From Roseateles sp. SL47 (GTDB taxonomy: Bacteria; Pseudomonadota; Gammaproteobacteria; Burkholderiales; Burkholderiaceae_C), in contig NZ_CP113068.1 of NCBI RefSeq assembly GCF_026625885.1, positions 4,526,001 through 4,590,000 of the forward strand: a DNA stretch of 64,000 bases, read 5' to 3'. The notes under the pieces were generated by a model that saw only the letters and a list, made by a program, of their open reading frames with translations, was not told the origin of the DNA and made no database searches. Made by a program: the position numbers and the translations under genes. Shown here in pieces: positions 1 to 8,470 of the stretch. Position 1 is the first letter of the stretch. Each line of letters starts with the position of its first letter.

Positions 1-447
1 GGTCGGGGACAGCGGGGAAGCGGACATGAAGCCTTGGGCGGTGAAAGCGGAGCTTGGGCATTGTCACGCTTCCACGTTCTCCGATAGTTCCGGCAGCCTG
101 GGCCCAGTACCGACCAGGTACCGACCAGGTACCGAGCAAGTACCGAGCAGGCACCGACCAAGTCCCGGCCCCCCCGCGTGACGTTCTGCAAGACCCATGC
201 CGTGCCGCCCGCTGGCGCCGTCCGCCCGTCGAGCGAGGACCGCCCAAAGACGACGCTTCCTGTCAGTCCTCCCCCTCGATCTGTCCGATTTTTGCGGCCC
301 GAAAAAGTCACTCTTTTAGAGGGGTGTCAGCAAGATTAACAAACTGTTTCTGCGTCATTCGCCCCTTCGTCAAGACCGCCATACTCCGGCCCGCATGGCC
401 TGCCCCACGATCCTGGGACAGCGTTGTTTGCCCCCAGGTAGCTCCGA
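1..447. other. Upstream region without a supported gene
   Basis: No open frame here looks coding. The visible structure is a run of five 11-bp tandem repeats in the first third, and a less GC-rich patch around 285-360 that could carry the promoter of the following lipoprotein gene. No convincing -35/-10 pair could be assigned by eye. Confidence 0.5.
107..161. repeat. 11-bp tandem repeat, five copies
   Basis: Five adjacent 11-bp units: GTACCGACCAG twice, GTACCGAGCAA, GTACCGAGCAG and GCACCGACCAA. The first two are identical and the others differ by one to three bases. The array lies about 290 bp upstream of the glycosyl-hydrolase-like gene. Tandem units of this size often change copy number by slippage. 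Confidence 0.85.
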
Positions 448-1488
448 ATGAACAGTTCCAAGACTCCGCCTCGTGCCCTGATCGCCCCCCTGCCCCCGAC
501 AGGCCCCGAAGCCACCATCAACAACCGTCGCCGCTCGCTGGTCGCGGCCGCTGGTGCGGCCTTCCTGACCGCCTGCGGCGGGGGCAGCGGCGGAAGTGGC
601 GGCAGTGACACCACGCCGGCCGCGCCGGGCCCCTCCCCGTCACCATCGCCTTCGCCGGCACCTTCGCCGTCCCCCTCTCCGGCGCCGGCCCCCTCCCCCA
701 CGCCAGCGCCGGCCCCTGTGCCCAAGCGCGGCATTGCCTACGATCTGAAGGACGCCGCCGACTTCACCGCCCTCAGCGGCCCGGTAGGCTGGTGGTACAA
801 CTGGGCGCTGCAGCCAACGTCCACCGTTCAGGCCAATCCGTCCATCGCGCAGTCCATGAGCCATGTGCCCATGCTGTGGAACGGCAACTTCGACACGGCG
901 CAGGTCGTGGCCGCCCTGAAGGCCCGTCCGACGGTCAAGCATCTGCTGGTGCTCAACGAACCCAACCTGGTGGACCAGGCCAACCTGACGCCCGCGCAGG
1001 CGGCCGCACTGTGGCCGCGTTATGAAGAGGTCGCAGCGCAGACCGGCTTGCAGATCATCGGCCCGGCGATCACCTGGGGCACGATGAGCGGCTACAGCGA
1101 CCCCGTGGTCTGGCTGGACGCGTTCTATGCGGCCTACCGCGCCAACAATGGCGGCCGAGATCCGCAAATCGATGCCCTGGCCTTCCACTGGTATGACTAC
1201 GGCCTGGGCGCTCAGCTCGATCGGCTGAAGAAGTACGGCAAGCCGTTCTGGGTGACGGAAATGGCCAACTGGCACAGCCAGAACGATGGTGCACAAATCG
1301 ACACCGCCGCGAAGCAGCAGGCGCAGATGGCGGACATGGTCGCCACCTGCGAATCGCGCACCGACGTGGTCCGTTATGCCTGGTTCACCGGCCGCTGGGA
1401 CAACGATGTGCACTACACCAGCCTGCTGGCCGGCTCAGGGGTGCTGACCGCACTGGGCACCAGCTACCGGCAGCAACCCACGGCTTGA
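448..1488 (+). CDS. Glycoside hydrolase-like lipoprotein (GH128/Asl1-like fold)
   Basis: A 346-residue exported protein. A twin-arginine-like stretch (NNRRRS, residues 25-30) and a hydrophobic segment precede a lipobox with Cys43, so it is probably a lipoprotein. Residues 44-91 are a Gly/Ser then Pro/Ser/Ala-rich linker. The remaining 250 residues resemble the Asl1/GH128-type beta-glycosidase barrel. Likely catalytic glutamates are E171 in LNEPN and E271 in WVTEMANW, placed like the acid/base and nucleophile of clan GH-A enzymes. By family, the substrate may be a beta-1,3-glucan, but specificity cannot be read here. Start chosen at the ATG after an AGG-containing leader. The linker suggests display away from the outer membrane. 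Confidence 0.75.
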   Translation: MNSSKTPPRALIAPLPPTGPEATINNRRRSLVAAAGAAFLTACGGGSGGSGGSDTTPAAPGPSPSPSPSPAPSPSPSPAPAPSPTPAPAPVPKRGIAYDLKDAADFTALSGPVGWWYNWALQPTSTVQANPSIAQSMSHVPMLWNGNFDTAQVVAALKARPTVKHLLVLNEPNLVDQANLTPAQAAALWPRYEEVAAQTGLQIIGPAITWGTMSGYSDPVVWLDAFYAAYRANNGGRDPQIDALAFHWYDYGLGAQLDRLKKYGKPFWVTEMANWHSQNDGAQIDTAAKQQAQMADMVATCESRTDVVRYAWFTGRWDNDVHYTSLLAGSGVLTALGTSYRQQPTA

Positions 1489-1546
1489 TCGGCAGGAATC
1501 CAGATTGCTGGAATGGGAGTCCATTCCTACAAGTACGGAGTTCCCC

Positions 1547-2176
1547 ATGAATGACGTCGTTTCTGCCCGCGCACGCCGGTCTTCGCCGATGGCCCGATGG
1601 GGCCGGGTCGCCCTGGCCGCTGCCGCGATTGGTCTGATCGCCAGCGTCCAGGCGCCGGTGGCATCGGCGCAGGCGGTGGTGCCGGGCGCCTTCTCGGCCC
1701 CCGCTGGCAAGCTCAGCCACAAGGATTCGGCATTCCTGAAGCAAGCGGCCGAGAACGGCCACGCTGAAGTGGAAAACAGCAAGCTGGCCTTGCAGAAGTC
1801 CGGCAATGCGGAAGTGAAGTCTTTCGCTCAACAGATGGTGGATGACCACACCAAAGCCGGCCAGGAACTGGCGGCACTGGCTGCCGCCAAGGGCGTGGAT
1901 CTGCCCAAGGACCCGTCGGTCATGCAAAAGGGCAAGATGAAAATGCTCAGCGCCCGCGACGGCACCAGCTTTGACCGCCACTATGCGGAATCGGTGGGTG
2001 TGGAAGCGCACCGCGACACGGTGAAGCTGTTCGAAAAGGCGTCCCGCGAAGCCGATAACGCCGATGTCAAGGCCTTTGCCACAAAGACGCTGCCGACCTT
2101 GCAGCACCATTTGCAAGCCGCCGAAGCGCTGCAGAGGGCCACCCACGCGGCGGATGGCAAGAAGGCAAAGCAGTAA
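1547..2176 (+). CDS. DUF4142 family secreted protein
   Basis: A 209-residue protein with an N-terminal signal segment (hydrophobic residues about 20-40, ending near ASAQA), followed by the helical DUF4142 domain. That fold is a ferritin-like four-helix bundle; typical pieces are KDSAFLKQAAENGHAEVE, then VKSFAQQMVDDHTKAGQEL. The ATG at 1547 is preferred over an in-frame one at 1505 because GGAG lies 7 bases upstream of it. Family members are periplasmic and are often linked to stress or envelope genes; no biochemical role is established. It follows the hydrolase gene by 58 bp and may share its transcript. Confidence 0.85.
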   Translation: MNDVVSARARRSSPMARWGRVALAAAAIGLIASVQAPVASAQAVVPGAFSAPAGKLSHKDSAFLKQAAENGHAEVENSKLALQKSGNAEVKSFAQQMVDDHTKAGQELAALAAAKGVDLPKDPSVMQKGKMKMLSARDGTSFDRHYAESVGVEAHRDTVKLFEKASREADNADVKAFATKTLPTLQHHLQAAEALQRATHAADGKKAKQ

Positions 2177-2208
2177 ACCGCCGTGGCGACGATCCTCCGC
2201 GCACCGCT

Positions 2209-2697
2209 CTAGAGCGCACTCAGCAAGGCCTGCCGCACCCGCGTCAGGCCTTGTTCCCATCCCGGCGTGCCCGGCTCGGGCGCTGGTGCGCCCCCTTCCT
2301 CCAGTGCGCATGCCCCCAGATTGGCCAGCACCGGCACCGCCACCTGCTCCGCAATCCGCCGAACCGCCCCGGGCGGCAGATCCTGGCATTCAATGACGTC
2401 ATAAAGGCGGGACAACATCCGCACCAGTCGGTCCTGCTGGGCGCCCCACGCATCCACCACGTCCGTCGCATGCAACACGGCCACCTGGGCCCCCAGGCTC
2501 TCCGCCGCTTCAATGAACAAGGCCGCAGCCGGCGCCTGCGGCGCCTTGCAAATCAGGCCGATGCGACGCCCGGCCAATGCATCCCGTGCCGGTGTCGGGC
2601 CTTCGGACGGGTGCGCATTGGCACCGGGCGAAGGCAGCGCCGCGCTCCCGGAAGACGGGCGCTGCGGTTCTCGATCGGACGGGGGGGCATGGAGCAT
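2209..2697 (-). CDS. Degenerate ornithine carbamoyltransferase-like domain protein
   Basis: About 162 residues. The segment DRLVRMLSRLYDVIECQDL and the following VAVPVLANLG match the OTCase/ATCase N-terminal domain pattern (DTARVLxRxYDxIxxR, then VPVxNgL). The carbamoyl-phosphate loop (STRTR) is replaced by a KAPQAP stretch and the HPxQ motif is missing, so carbamoyl transfer is unlikely. The C-terminal ornithine-binding domain is absent; the protein ends after a short acidic/proline tail. ATG at 2697 is used. An upstream in-frame TTG at 2778 has a good AAGGAG in front, but the added 27 residues look non-coding and would run across the FNR-type box. Convergent with the DUF4142 gene. Function unknown. 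Confidence 0.6.
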   Translation of the reverse strand: MLHAPPSDREPQRPSSGSAALPSPGANAHPSEGPTPARDALAGRRIGLICKAPQAPAAALFIEAAESLGAQVAVLHATDVVDAWGAQQDRLVRMLSRLYDVIECQDLPPGAVRRIAEQVAVPVLANLGACALEEGGAPAPEPGTPGWEQGLTRVRQALLSAL

Positions 2698-2760
2698 AGC
2701 GAGCGTTGTGGTACTTCTTCGACGTGACGCACAGCCTACGTGCCCCCCAACCGGCAATAG

Positions 2761-2774
2761 TTGATTCTTGTCAA
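2761..2774. promoter_or_regulatory. FNR/Crp-type binding site
   Basis: TTGAT-TCTT-GTCAA matches the 14-bp FNR consensus TTGAT-N4-ATCAA at 9 of 10 defined bases. It lies between the divergent OTCase-like gene and the Crp/Fnr-family gene, 172 bp upstream of the latter's ATG. Autoregulation or cross-control by another FNR protein is an inference. Confidence 0.55.
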
Positions 2775-2945
2775 TCAACCCACTCCTTGAAGGGAGTACA
2801 GAACAAAACGATTCTCAGGAGCCTGCAAAAACGTCAGACCGTTACCGTCGGTTCACTCAGTGTTACCCAGCGATGTTGTCGATTGCCACGCCAGTTGCGG
2901 CGGCTTTTTAGCATTCGTGTCAACACCTCAACGACCGAAACGATC

Positions 2946-3812
2946 ATGTCCGAAGCAGCCCAACTCCTCCAGCACGACCGCTCTCATCAAATTCCGCAGC
3001 GCGAGCGCCTGTCTGCTTTTACCTCCCGCCCGGTGGCCGGCCGCCCCAGCGCGATGATGGACGACGCTTCGGACCTGCACGACAGCTTCACACCCTTCCA
3101 GGGCTTCCAGTCCCTGCAGGACCCGCAGCAACGCATGCTGGAAATGATGCGCACGGTGCGTGAGCTGGTTCAACCCGCTTCCAAGGTCGTGCGTCCCGGC
3201 GACGTGCTCTATCACTCCGGCCTGCCCTTCAACACCGTCTTCCTGATCAACTCCGGCGCCTACAAGCTGGTCAGCCGCAGCCTGGATGGCCGCGAGCAGA
3301 TCGTCAGCCTGAAGTTCCGCGGCGACTGGTTGGGTTTCAGCGGCATTGCCCATGGCCGCCACGCCTGTGATGCCGTCGCCATGGATACCGGCAACGTCTC
3401 CATCATTCCTTACGCCACGCTGCTGGAGGGCTGCGTCCGCCATCCCGAACTGATGGCCGTGGTGCACGAAGCCATGAGCACGGAGATCCGCCGCGAGCGT
3501 GAGTCGCTGATGTCGGTCTGTACGCTCGCTTCGCAAGCGCGCGTGGCGGAATTCCTCTGCGCCTGGGCCCGCAGCATGGCCCAGCGTGGCCTGCGTGCGG
3601 ATGAACTCACGCTGCGCATGACCCGTGCCGATCTGGGCAACTACCTGGGCATGACGCTGGAAACGGTCAGCCGCTGCCTGTCCCGCCTGAACCGGGAACA
3701 ACTGATCCGCTTTGGTGAGCGCGGCCGCCGCCAGATCAGCATTCCGGACCTGGCACGGCTGGAAAAGTATGTGATCAGCGGCTCCTCCGCCCGCACGGCT
3801 CGCCTGCAGTAA
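2946..3812 (+). CDS. Crp/Fnr-family transcriptional regulator (FixK-like, no FeS cysteines)
   Basis: 288 residues. The cyclic-nucleotide-binding-type beta-roll covers roughly residues 70-190 (LVQPASKVVRPGDVLYHSG, then FRGDWLGFSGIA). A C-terminal winged helix carries TRADLGNYLGMTLETVSRCLSRL, whose E-TVSR recognition helix is the FNR type that reads TTGAT. The N-terminal cysteine cluster that binds 4Fe-4S in FNR is absent, so oxygen is not sensed that way; it resembles FixK or Dnr-like proteins. ATG at 2946 is chosen as the first plausible start. The preceding 240 bp are open but look non-coding and contain the FNR-type box. It is convergent with the kinase gene downstream. Confidence 0.85.
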   Translation: MSEAAQLLQHDRSHQIPQRERLSAFTSRPVAGRPSAMMDDASDLHDSFTPFQGFQSLQDPQQRMLEMMRTVRELVQPASKVVRPGDVLYHSGLPFNTVFLINSGAYKLVSRSLDGREQIVSLKFRGDWLGFSGIAHGRHACDAVAMDTGNVSIIPYATLLEGCVRHPELMAVVHEAMSTEIRRERESLMSVCTLASQARVAEFLCAWARSMAQRGLRADELTLRMTRADLGNYLGMTLETVSRCLSRLNREQLIRFGERGRRQISIPDLARLEKYVISGSSARTARLQ

Positions 3813-3867
3813 TCTCGGGGTGCCCGGGCACTGGGGCCCGGGTCCTGGGGCCTGCACCCGGAGGCGC

Positions 3868-5964
3868 TCAGTCCCGCAGTACGCGGGCGAGCGCCTCGGC
3901 CAGTTCGGCCCGGTTGTAAGGCTTGGGCAGCAGCGGCCAGGACCAATCCGACGATCCCTGCAGCAGATCGGCCGAGAAGCCGGAGGTCAGCAGCAGGCGA
4001 ATCTCCGGCCAGGTGTCCCTCACCTGCCGCGCCAGCTCCGTGCCCCGCATGCCTGCCCCCAGGGCCACATCACTCAGCACACAAGCCGGCAAGGGCTCAT
4101 CCCGTTCCCGCAGCTCCTGCAACCAGGCCACGGCTTCTTCGCCGCTGGCACACGCCGTGACGCCGCAGCCCAGGTCCTTCAGGAACCGTCGGGCGACCAG
4201 CCGCACTTCGGCATCATCTTCCACCAGCAACACCCGGGTGCCCGGCGCGATATCGCTCGCGGCGGGCAGATCGGCGCGCGCTTCCAGCGCTTCCACGGGC
4301 GGCTGCGGCAGCACGATGCTGAGCACCGTGCCACGGCCGGTCTCGCTGTCAATCAACACCGTCCCCTGCGACTGGCGGGCAAACCCATAGACCGTGCTCA
4401 GGCCCAGGCCGGTGCCCCGCCCCGCCTGTTTGGTGGTGAAGAAGGGTTCAAAGGCCCGTTCCTTCACCGCCTCCGGCATGCCGGTGCCGGTATCGCTGAT
4501 GGCGATGCGCACGTAACCCGGCCCCTCGGCTGTCGGGTTCAGTTCGAGTTGCTCCCGCAATTCCGGCGTCAGAGTCGTCATCAGGGCAGCCGCAAAGACC
4601 AGATCGCCACCGTCCGGCATCGCATCGCGGGCATTGATGGCAATGTTGAGCACCGCCGATTCCAGCTGGCTCGCATCCGCCAGCACGTCCGGGCAGTTGG
4701 CCGCGACATCGACATGGATGCGGATGCGCTGGTCCAGGGTGCGGCGGAGCATGTCGGCCAGCGACCGCAGCAACGCCTCCACATCCACGGCGGTCGGCTG
4801 CAGCACCTGCCGGCGGGAAAACGCCAGCAACTTGCCGGTGAGGTCCGCCCCCCGGCGCGACGCGCGGGTGGCCGCCGCCACCAATTGGGGCGCCAACGCG
4901 TCGTCGGTCACGGCCGGCAGGTCCGCCAGCACTTGCAGGTTGCCCTGGATGACGGTCAGCAGGTTGTTGAAGTCGTGGGCAATCCCGCCCGTCAGTTGCC
5001 CGACCGCCTCCAGGCGTTGCGAATGGCTCAGCGCTTCTTCGGTCTGTGCCCGCTGCAGGCAGGTACCCAGCAGATTGGCCACCGATTCCATGAAACGCAG
5101 TTCGGCATCACCAAAGCGCCGGTCCAGCCCGGACCAGACGGTCAGCGCCCCCACCACTTTGCCGCGGTCCGACACCGGGACGGACAGCAGTGACAGCCGG
5201 CCCAGCCGCAAGGCTTGTTCCACCGGGAACCGGTGCTCATGGCGCAGGTCTTCCACCATCAGCGCTTGCGATCCGGTCAGTACAAGTCCTTCCGGTGAGT
5301 CGGCGCGCCATGCCGTGCTGGCCCCCAGCACTTCATCCGCCCCCAGACCCACACCCCCGGCCAGGCGCAACAGCGTGCGGCCTGGATCCAGCAGATACAG
5401 CATGGCGGTACGCAACTCCAGGGCTTCTGCCGCGATCGCGGGGGCTTGACCCAGAATTTCCTGCGGATCCCGCGAATCAACCGCCAGCTTGCCCAGTTGG
5501 GCCAGATGCTCACTGCAACGGGCGCGCTGCAGGGCCTGACGCACCCGGGGGTATTCTCCAATGCCACGCACCGAGGCCATGACATAGGGGAGCCCATGGG
5601 ACTGCAGCGGGCTGAGGGCGATTTCCACCATCACCTCGGTGCCGTCCTTGCGTTTGGCCACCAACTCCATCTGGGTGCCCATGGGCCGGGCGCGCGGGGC
5701 GTGACCGTAACGCTCCCGGAATTCGGCATGGCGCGGCCGGATGCTGTCTGGCACCAGCGCTTCAATGTGCAGCCCGTTCAGCGCGCCGGACTCATAGCCC
5801 AGCAGCCGCTCGGCCGACGGACTGGCCAGCAGAATCGCCCCCTGCGCATCCACCAGCAAAATCCCGTCCGGGGAGGCCACGAACAGGGAACGGAACACCG
5901 TCGTTGCATCAATGCCGGGAGGCAGAGGGGCTGCAGCGAGCGCGTCGGAGAGAGATCCACTCAT
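3868..5964 (-). CDS. Hybrid sensor histidine kinase (PAS-GAF-HisKA-HATPase-REC)
   Basis: 698 residues, cytoplasmic (no membrane segments). In order: PAS about 18-135 (ASPDGILLVDAQGAIL), GAF about 160-315, HisKA with H-box [17 protein letters not shown] near 335-350, HATPase with DTGTGMP and GRGTGLGLSTVYG, then a C-terminal receiver starting VLLVEDDAEVR and carrying a phospho-acceptor Asp in CVLSDVALG. Its ATG overlaps the stop of the preceding response-regulator gene (ATGA), showing translational coupling. It is the last gene of the four-gene minus-strand operon beginning at 9187. It probably takes part in a multistep phosphorelay with its neighbours; the signal is unknown. Confidence 0.88.
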   Translation of the reverse strand: MSGSLSDALAAAPLPPGIDATTVFRSLFVASPDGILLVDAQGAILLASPSAERLLGYESGALNGLHIEALVPDSIRPRHAEFRERYGHAPRARPMGTQMELVAKRKDGTEVMVEIALSPLQSHGLPYVMASVRGIGEYPRVRQALQRARCSEHLAQLGKLAVDSRDPQEILGQAPAIAAEALELRTAMLYLLDPGRTLLRLAGGVGLGADEVLGASTAWRADSPEGLVLTGSQALMVEDLRHEHRFPVEQALRLGRLSLLSVPVSDRGKVVGALTVWSGLDRRFGDAELRFMESVANLLGTCLQRAQTEEALSHSQRLEAVGQLTGGIAHDFNNLLTVIQGNLQVLADLPAVTDDALAPQLVAAATRASRRGADLTGKLLAFSRRQVLQPTAVDVEALLRSLADMLRRTLDQRIRIHVDVAANCPDVLADASQLESAVLNIAINARDAMPDGGDLVFAAALMTTLTPELREQLELNPTAEGPGYVRIAISDTGTGMPEAVKERAFEPFFTTKQAGRGTGLGLSTVYGFARQSQGTVLIDSETGRGTVLSIVLPQPPVEALEARADLPAASDIAPGTRVLLVEDDAEVRLVARRFLKDLGCGVTACASGEEAVAWLQELRERDEPLPACVLSDVALGAGMRGTELARQVRDTWPEIRLLLTSGFSADLLQGSSDWSWPLLPKPYNRAELAEALARVLRD

Positions 5965-6785
5965 GGCTGTCCACGCGAGGTGGTGACGCGGGGGACAAAC
6001 AGATAACCGGCCCCCCGAATGGATTTGATCCACCTGCTGTCATTGGGGTCGGTGCCAAGCTTGCGCCGCAAACGCCCCACCTGCACGTCGATCGTGCGGT
6101 CAAAGGGCGAAGATTCGCGGCCGCGTGTGCGTTCCAGCAGGAAATCCCGTGACAGAACCCGGCCCGGATGCTGGGCAAACGTCAGCAGCAGGTCGAATTC
6201 CCCGGTGGTCAACATCACTTCACCACCGTTCGGATCATTCAGACGGCGGGCCGCGATATCCAGGGACCAGCCTTCGAAGTGCAGCAGATCCCGGTCGACC
6301 GCGTCTTCCGCCGGTGTCGGGACCCCCGTCGTGGTGGACGTCGCCACAGCCGCCGGCCCCTGTGCCGGCTCGGCCTGCAAGCGCCTCAGTACCGCCTTGA
6401 CCCGGGCCACCAGCTCACGCAGGTCAAACGGCTTGGTGACATAGTCGTCCGCACCAATTTCCAGACCCACCACCTTGTCCACGGCATCCCCACGCCCGGT
6501 GACGATCACCAGACCGCAGCGCCAATGCTCCCGCAACTGCCGGGCGATGGCAAAACCATCTTCTCCGGGCAGGCCCAGATCCAGCAGCACCAGTTGCGGC
6601 GGGTCATTGGCCATCAGCTCCATCAAGGCCCGGCCGCTGTGCAATTGAGTCGTCCGGAAGCCATGCGTGCCGAGATAGCCCGACAGCAGCAGCGTGATGT
6701 CGGGCTCATCGTCGAGAACGGCGATGTGTGTCGGCGTCGGAACACCGGTCGAAGGGGAGACGTGAAAGGAGCCAGTCAAGGACAT
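5961..6785 (-). CDS. OmpR/PhoB-family response regulator
   Basis: 274 residues. An N-terminal receiver (HIAVLDDEPDITLLLSGYLG) has the acceptor Asp in LVLLDLGLPGEDG, and conserved Thr/Lys in VIVTGRG and YVTKPFDL. The C-terminal winged helix of the Trans_reg_C type includes SPFDRTIDVQVGRLRRKLG and IKSIRGAGYLF. A 40-residue linker separates the two halves. Its stop overlaps the start of the downstream hybrid kinase and it begins 20 bp after the upstream hybrid kinase. It is therefore the only DNA-binding output in the operon and the probable end point of both kinases. Confidence 0.9.
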   Translation of the reverse strand: MSLTGSFHVSPSTGVPTPTHIAVLDDEPDITLLLSGYLGTHGFRTTQLHSGRALMELMANDPPQLVLLDLGLPGEDGFAIARQLREHWRCGLVIVTGRGDAVDKVVGLEIGADDYVTKPFDLRELVARVKAVLRRLQAEPAQGPAAVATSTTTGVPTPAEDAVDRDLLHFEGWSLDIAARRLNDPNGGEVMLTTGEFDLLLTFAQHPGRVLSRDFLLERTRGRESSPFDRTIDVQVGRLRRKLGTDPNDSRWIKSIRGAGYLFVPRVTTSRGQP

Positions 6786-6805
6786 GAGCGCAGGTGCGCA
6801 GAAGT

Positions 6806-8461
6806 TCAGAGGGATTCTAGGGGGGACGGGCGGAGGGTCAGGCGCTCCAGCGTCTGGATCAGCCGCTCCAGGTCGATGGGCTTGACCATGTGTTCATCAA
6901 ATCCGCTGGACAGGGCCTTCTCCCGATCGGAGGACTGCCCGTAGCCGGTCAGCGCGATCAGCCAGGGGGCCCGGTCGCCCATGTGGGTGCGAATCTGGGC
7001 GGCCAGTTCATAACCGTCGATCACCGGCATGCCGATGTCCAGCACCGCCACATCAAAGTGCTGACGGCTCAGCAGCCCCGCCACTTCCTGCGGCAAGGTG
7101 GTGATCGCCACCTCGTACCCGCTGTAGCGCAGGGCCATGCCCAGGGTTTCAGCGGCATCCCGGTTGTCGTCCACCACCAGAATGCGGGCCGGCAGGCCCG
7201 GGCTCAGACGGAGACCGGTTTCCGAAGCGGTGGCAGTGCCGCTGGAGGACCGCCGCACGGCCGGCAGCCGCAGTTGGAACCGGGCCCCCTGCCCCACGCC
7301 GTCACTGAAGGCCTGGACCTGCCCACCATGCAGGTCCACCAATTGCTTGACGATGGCCAGACCGATGCCCAGGCCGCCCTTGGCCCGGTCCAGGGTGGTG
7401 GCCCCTTGTTCAAACAATTCAAAGATGCGGGGCAGCAACTCCCGGTCAATGCCGACCCCGTTGTCGCTGACCTCAATCACCACCTGGTCGGCCCCCAAGC
7501 GGTCCGGCACATCCGCCACGTCCGCCCGAATGCTGACCTGGCCATGGGCCGGCGTGTATTTGGCCGCATTGCTGAGCAGGTTCACCAGCACCTGGCGCAG
7601 GCGGCCCGGGTCGCCCATCAACTGCACGTCGGGCGGAACCGCAAAGTGGGTGTGAAGCACCTGCTGGCGCTCTTCCAGCAAAGGGCTCACCCCTTCGATG
7701 GCATCCGTCAGCAAGGCTTCGACCACCACCGGCTCGTGGATCAACTCCACCTTGCCACGGGTGATCCGGGTAATGTCCAAGAGATCGTCCACCAGCTTGG
7801 ACAGATGCCCGACCTGACGTTCGATGATCTGGTGCTCGCGGCCGAGGCCGTCATTGCGCAGCTTGATCAGATGCAAAGCGGTGGAAATCGGCGCCAGCGG
7901 GTTGCGCAGCTCATGGCCGAGCATGGCCAGGAACTCGTCCTTGGCCCGGGCGGCACGCTCGCGCTCCTGATCCAGCCGGGCCGCATGCAGGCCGGTCCCG
8001 GCCAGGGTGGCTGCGGCGCGCATGAAGGCACTCTGGTGCATGGACGGAAAGTCTGCACGCGACGAACCAAACCACAGGCCACCAAATCGGCCCGCCGGGC
8101 CCAGGTGCAGCCGCACCACCCGCAGCGTGCCCAAAGGCGAGCCCAGCCCCACCGGTTCTTCCGGCCCCTCGTCGATGCGCAGGCAGGAGCGGATGAAATC
8201 ATCCCAGGCCGCTTCGGCCTCCACCCGCACCCCGCCCACATACAGCAAGGTGGTCGGCTCCACGCCGGGCGCCAGCGGCGCCCGGACCAGGCAGACGGCC
8301 GTGCTGACGATGCTGTTGACCGCCTCCGTGGTCAGTTGCAGCACGGTGGACGCATCCCGCCCCACCCAGAGCGCCGGCAGCGCCAGCAACCCCATCAGAT
8401 CCCTCAGGGCCTCATCCGCCGCAGACGCCGGACGGCCCGTCTCAACACGCTGTTCCCACAT
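6806..8461 (-). CDS. Hybrid histidine kinase (GAF-like-HisKA-HATPase-REC)
   Basis: 551 residues, no membrane segment. The first 170 residues look like a GAF-type sensor (LLALPALWVGRD, LRVVRLHLGPAG). The HisKA H-box is EFLAMLGHELRNPLAPI near residue 185. The HATPase motifs are NLLSNAAKYTP, DNGVGID and GGLGIGLAIVKQLV. The C-terminal receiver has ILVVDDNRDAAETL with Asp in VAVLDIGMPVIDG. It starts 9 bp after the MEDS-domain gene, which suggests MEDS output is coupled to this kinase. The second gene of the operon. Confidence 0.88.
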   Translation of the reverse strand: MWEQRVETGRPASAADEALRDLMGLLALPALWVGRDASTVLQLTTEAVNSIVSTAVCLVRAPLAPGVEPTTLLYVGGVRVEAEAAWDDFIRSCLRIDEGPEEPVGLGSPLGTLRVVRLHLGPAGRFGGLWFGSSRADFPSMHQSAFMRAAATLAGTGLHAARLDQERERAARAKDEFLAMLGHELRNPLAPISTALHLIKLRNDGLGREHQIIERQVGHLSKLVDDLLDITRITRGKVELIHEPVVVEALLTDAIEGVSPLLEERQQVLHTHFAVPPDVQLMGDPGRLRQVLVNLLSNAAKYTPAHGQVSIRADVADVPDRLGADQVVIEVSDNGVGIDRELLPRIFELFEQGATTLDRAKGGLGIGLAIVKQLVDLHGGQVQAFSDGVGQGARFQLRLPAVRRSSSGTATASETGLRLSPGLPARILVVDDNRDAAETLGMALRYSGYEVAITTLPQEVAGLLSRQHFDVAVLDIGMPVIDGYELAAQIRTHMGDRAPWLIALTGYGQSSDREKALSSGFDEHMVKPIDLERLIQTLERLTLRPSPLESL

Positions 8462-8470
8462 GTTTATCCA

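Noticed and set aside
54..608. 184-codon plus-strand frame at the window start
   Set aside because: Spans the 11-bp tandem repeats and overlaps the lipoprotein gene in another frame; low-complexity Pro/Arg composition and no ribosome site.
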